Shown one piece after another: positions 61,216 through 64,000 of a stretch of DNA of 64,000 nt; position 1 is the first letter of the stretch, and each line of letters begins with the position of its first letter. Origin of the DNA: Sunxiuqinia sp965372405 (GTDB lineage: Bacteria; Bacteroidota; Bacteroidia; Bacteroidales; Prolixibacteraceae); contig CBDVCE010000015.1 of the NCBI GenBank assembly GCA_965372405.1, positions 7,914-71,913 on the forward strand, written 5' to 3'. A program made the position numbers and the translations under genes. The notes beneath the pieces are model-generated. The model saw only the letters and a list, made by a program, of their open reading frames with translations, did not search any database and was not told the origin of the DNA.

Positions 61216-62931
61216 ATGGCTAATTTTTATAACGATAATAAAGAGCTGAAATTCCACTTAGATCATCCATTGATGGAAAAGATCGTCCGCCTAAAGGAAA
61301 GGGATTTCTCAGAAAAAGATAAATTTGATTATGCCCCAATGGATCACGAAGATGCCATGGATAACTTTGAGCGTGTGCTTCAGGTTGTTGGTGAAATTTG
61401 TGGTGACATTGTAGGGCCAAATGCTGAATCGATTGATGCTGAAGGACCACGGGTGGTTGATGGTCGTGTGATTTATGCTCGTGGAACTGTGGAAAACATC
61501 GAAGCATTGAATAAAGCTGGTTTGATGGGTATGTCACTTCCTCGCCAATATGGTGGTTTGAATTTTCCAATTGTACCTTACATTATGGCGGCAGATGTTG
61601 TTTCACGTGCTGATGCTGGTTTCGTAAATATTTGGGGACTGCAGGATTGTGCTGAAACTATCAACGAATTTGCTAACGAAGAGCAAAAAGAAAAATATCT
61701 GACCCGCGTTTGTAATGGTGAAACCATGGCAATGGATTTAACTGAGCCAGATGCAGGATCTGATTTGCAAGCTGTTCAGATGAAAGCCGAATATGATGAG
61801 AAATCAGGTAAATGGATATTAAATGGAGTGAAGCGTTTTATCACAAATGGTGACGGTCACATTTCATTAGTTCTTGCACGTTCCGAACCTGGTACATCTG
61901 ATGGTCGTGGTTTGTCAATGTTTATCTATGACAAATATGATGGTGGTGTAACTGTTCGTCGTATTGAGCACAAATTAGGTATTATTGGTTCTCCAACTTG
62001 TGAGCTCGTATTTAAAGATGCTCCTGCAGAATTGGTTGGTAGTCGTAAAATGGGACTGATTAAATACGTAATGGCGTTGATGAATGGTGCTCGTTTAGGT
62101 ATCGCTGCTCAGTCAGTTGGTATTTCAGAAGCCGCTTATCGCGAAGCTTTGGTTTATGCGAAAGAGCGTGTTCAGTTTGGAAAAGCAATTATGCGTTTCC
62201 CTGCTGTTTACGAAATGCTTGCTAACATGAAAGCAAAACTAGACGCATCTCGTACTTTATTGTATGAGACTGCTCGTTTTGTTGATGTATATAAAACATA
62301 CATGCACATTGCAGAAGAGCGCAAACTTGAGAAGGAAGAGCGTCAGGAAATGAAAAAGTACCAGCGTTTAGCTGATATTTATACTCCACTTGTTAAAGGT
62401 ATGGCTAGTGAGTACAGCAATCAGCTGGCTTACGATGCTATTCAAATTCATGGTGGTTCAGGTTTCATGAAAGATTATCCGGTAGAACGTATTTATCGTG
62501 ATGCTCGTATTACTTCAATTTATGAAGGAACTACGCAGTTGCAAGTTGTTGCTGCAATTCGTGGCGTAACAACAGGTTCTTATTTGGATCAGATTCGTGT
62601 TTATGAAGCAGAGAAAGTTTCTCCTGAATTAGAGCATTTGAAGCGTACCTTGATCATCTTGACTGATGAGTACGAACAAGCTGTTAATAAAGTAGTCGCT
62701 GTTAATGATACTGAATTTGTTGATTTCCACGCTCGTCGTATGGTCGAGATGGCTGGAAACATCATCATGAGTTACTTGTTGGTGTTGGATGCTAACCGCG
62801 AGCCAATGTTTGCGAAATCTGCAAAGAACTTCATTCGTATTGCTAAAGCACAAATTAAAGGTCATGCTGAGTTCATTCGAACTTCTGATTTAAGTGATCT
62901 TGGTGCTTATAAATATGAGATGGCTGAATAA
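61216..62931 (+). CDS. Acyl-CoA dehydrogenase
   Basis: 571 residues, longer than the classical 380-residue form because of a C-terminal extension (about 430-571) that is typical of AcdA-like bacterial enzymes. FAD/substrate motifs DLTEPDAGSDLQAVQ, WILNGVKRFITNGDGH and QIHGGSGFMKDYPVERIYRDARI (shown in part) and IYEGTTQLQ are present. It oxidises an acyl-CoA to the enoyl-CoA and passes electrons to the ETF encoded directly upstream. Chain length is not predictable. Confidence 0.95.
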   Translation: MANFYNDNKELKFHLDHPLMEKIVRLKERDFSEKDKFDYAPMDHEDAMDNFERVLQVVGEICGDIVGPNAESIDAEGPRVVDGRVIYARGTVENIEALNKAGLMGMSLPRQYGGLNFPIVPYIMAADVVSRADAGFVNIWGLQDCAETINEFANEEQKEKYLTRVCNGETMAMDLTEPDAGSDLQAVQMKAEYDEKSGKWILNGVKRFITNGDGHISLVLARSEPGTSDGRGLSMFIYDKYDGGVTVRRIEHKLGIIGSPTCELVFKDAPAELVGSRKMGLIKYVMALMNGARLGIAAQSVGISEAAYREALVYAKERVQFGKAIMRFPAVYEMLANMKAKLDASRTLLYETARFVDVYKTYMHIAEERKLEKEERQEMKKYQRLADIYTPLVKGMASEYSNQLAYDAIQIHGGSGFMKDYPVERIYRDARITSIYEGTTQLQVVAAIRGVTTGSYLDQIRVYEAEKVSPELEHLKRTLIILTDEYEQAVNKVVAVNDTEFVDFHARRMVEMAGNIIMSYLLVLDANREPMFAKSAKNFIRIAKAQIKGHAEFIRTSDLSDLGAYKYEMAE

Positions 62932-62956
62932 TTGATAGTAATTGATACATTATATA

Positions 62957-62989
62957 ATGGGTTGGCTTTTTAGTCAGCCCATTTTTTTT
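62957..62989 (+). terminator. Terminator after acyl-CoA dehydrogenase
   Basis: ATGGGTTGGCT (62957-62967), loop of four T, AGTCAGCCCAT (62972-62982) with two G-T wobbles, then a seven-T run. Confidence 0.85.
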
Positions 62990-63015
62990 ACTTCCCTCTT
63001 TCAATTATATGAATT

Positions 63016-63627
63016 CTATCGCGATTTATATTTTAGTTTGACATCCATTAGTTCACGAGCCAGCTTTTGTTCACGTACTAGAGTGTTCTTGCGATGGGTC
63101 TCAAACTCCTCTTGTACTTCTGTAAGCCTTTCCTTGGTCGATTTTACCATTTGATGGCCACGTTTGTATAATAATATAACAACAGCCGAAATAATACCCA
63201 GAATGAAAATAATTGCCCACATAATAAGATTATAAGCTCCTTTGGTAATTTGCATGCCGAACAAACTCATGCTATTTTCTGAACTGAGGGCTGCTTTTAA
63301 GTCATCACTTAACTTTTCAATCTCATTCTTTTGAGTAGATAAATCATTATTGAGCTTGTTTATTTCATTTTGCAGGTTGGCTATTTCTCCTTTATGTAAT
63401 CGGATACTATCTAAGGAGTTTTTTTTAATGTGATTAAACCCACTAATAGGAATAACTTTATATTCCTGGTATCTGCTAGACTTTCTATATAAATATTCAA
63501 ACTGACCTTCAATGTCAGTAGTGTCAGAAATGCTTTCAACTCCCCTTTGTGCAAATAATAGAGTAGGGGCTGCACAAATAATTAATGCTAATACATATTT
63601 TCTGAAAGAATTCTGAAGTTTTTTCAT
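63016..63627 (-). CDS. Conserved Bacteroidota membrane protein with coiled coil
   Basis: 203 residues. A signal peptide (LALIICAAPTLLFAQ) is followed by a region with DIEGQFEYLYRKSSRYQEYKVI (shown in part), then a heptad-rich coiled coil at about 76-112 (IANLQNEINKLNNDLSTQ), a membrane helix at about 134-153 (LIMWAIIFILGIISAVVIL) and a charged helical C-terminus (about 155-203). Proteins of this type occur widely in Bacteroidota and are sometimes mislabelled as tRNA methyltransferases; no methyltransferase motif is present. Periplasmic coiled coil and cytoplasmic tail suggest a cell-envelope structural or signalling role. Function unknown. Confidence 0.75.
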   Translation of the reverse strand: MKKLQNSFRKYVLALIICAAPTLLFAQRGVESISDTTDIEGQFEYLYRKSSRYQEYKVIPISGFNHIKKNSLDSIRLHKGEIANLQNEINKLNNDLSTQKNEIEKLSDDLKAALSSENSMSLFGMQITKGAYNLIMWAIIFILGIISAVVILLYKRGHQMVKSTKERLTEVQEEFETHRKNTLVREQKLARELMDVKLKYKSR

Positions 63628-64000
63628 CTGTTTTATTTTAAAAGAATCTGGTATCTATATGGTGAAAGTATTAATTCCTGATCAAATTTCGTAAAATGAT
63701 ATTTAATATGAACAACGATTGCTGATGTTTTTTATTATTAGAAGGTGTTATTCTGTATAATATGTAATATATAGGATACTTATATTGTATATAGTCTTTA
63801 TCTGTAGGATTAAGTTTGTGCGTCAAATTAAGGAAGTCTAAAAAATATACAAACTTTTTCTGCATGTAATTTGTTGGTTTTCAATGCAGAATTTGAATGA
63901 GCCATTTTTTCTTCTAAAAAAGTTCCTTCTTAGGCTTGTGGGATTAAAATGTATGTCTATATTTGCAGCCGCTTAAGGGAAACGAAGAGTATTATTTCGG
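63628..64000. other. Terminal intergenic region
   Basis: 373 bp to the window end. No convincing gene (a 64-codon minus-strand frame at 63671-63865 is A+T-rich noise). A good plus-strand promoter for a gene beyond the edge lies at its right end. Confidence 0.6.
63936..63965 (+). promoter_or_regulatory. Bacteroidota-type promoter for a gene beyond the window
   Basis: TTG (63936-63938), 19 nt, TATATTTG (63958-63965), an excellent consensus match. The gene it drives starts after base 64000. Confidence 0.7.

Noticed and set aside
1..64000. tRNA, rRNA, riboswitch, integron or prophage features
   Set aside because: None with a supportable sequence pattern was seen in the intergenic regions examined.

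Overview
The window is a chromosomal segment from a member of the Bacteroidota. The evidence is a SusC/SusD pair, a FecI/FecR-type sigma/anti-sigma pair, lipoprotein-rich glycan degradation loci, A+T-rich DNA, few Shine-Dalgarno sites, and promoters of the Bacteroidota type (TTTG-N19-TAnnTTTG, best seen before pheT). The many sulfatases and fucose/galactose-directed enzymes suggest a marine or sediment member, perhaps of Marinilabiliales; that placement is inference. No rRNA, tRNA, phage, plasmid or CRISPR locus was recognised.

Layout. 1-432: end of a fumarylacetoacetate-hydrolase-family gene. 0.5-15.1 kb: glycan locus A. It holds a membrane-spanning propeller/AraC regulator, a GH31 enzyme, an NPCBM-bearing putative glycosidase, a sulfatase, an unrecognised secreted 787-aa protein and a GH2 enzyme. 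15.1-20.4 kb (minus strand): a small lipoprotein, a phosphotriesterase-family lipoprotein and a complete copper-bufferin/HvfABCD-like RiPP operon with its own ECF sigma factor and zinc-type anti-sigma. 20.4-26.3 kb: an EamA exporter, pheT and an M3 peptidase. 26.6-30.7 kb: a membrane redox module (tetraheme cytochrome, Tat-exported 4x[4Fe-4S] protein, NrfD) without a catalytic subunit, plus a polytopic membrane protein. 31.1-37.7 kb: an orphan nuclease-like gene, a 21-bp-phased ATATCC repeat array, citrate synthase, dodecin and a sodium-pumping oxaloacetate decarboxylase (gamma, alpha, beta). 38.0-53.4 kb: glycan locus B with a GH29 fucosidase, a two-domain esterase, a sulfatase, an ECF sigma/FecR pair split by a palindromic element, SusC/SusD and GH116. 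53.5-54.6 kb: a second 21-bp-phased array (core CGAGTA) beside a conserved uncharacterised gene. 54.9-58.9 kb: a ToxR/CadC-like regulator divergent from an esterase and a Gfo/Idh/MocA oxidoreductase. 59.2-63.6 kb: etfB, etfA, an acyl-CoA dehydrogenase and a coiled-coil membrane protein.

How the parts work together. Loci A and B supply sensing, import, de-sulfation, de-esterification and exo-glycosidase steps for a sulfated, fucose- and galactose-containing glycan. The metabolic genes (citrate synthase, oxaloacetate decarboxylase, ETF/acyl-CoA dehydrogenase, NrfD module) serve central carbon and electron flow. The bufferin-like operon is predicted to make a cysteine-modified, metal-binding secreted peptide under stress control.

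The most unusual signal is two repeat arrays with the same exact 21-bp phase, about 12-13 units each, but different short cores (CGAGTA at 53.5-53.8 kb, ATATCC/GGATAT at 31.9-32.2 kb). The CGAGTA array lies at the 3' end of a 251-aa protein gene. The same core recurs in the 3' coding end and in the leader of that gene. I know of no described system that explains this pairing.
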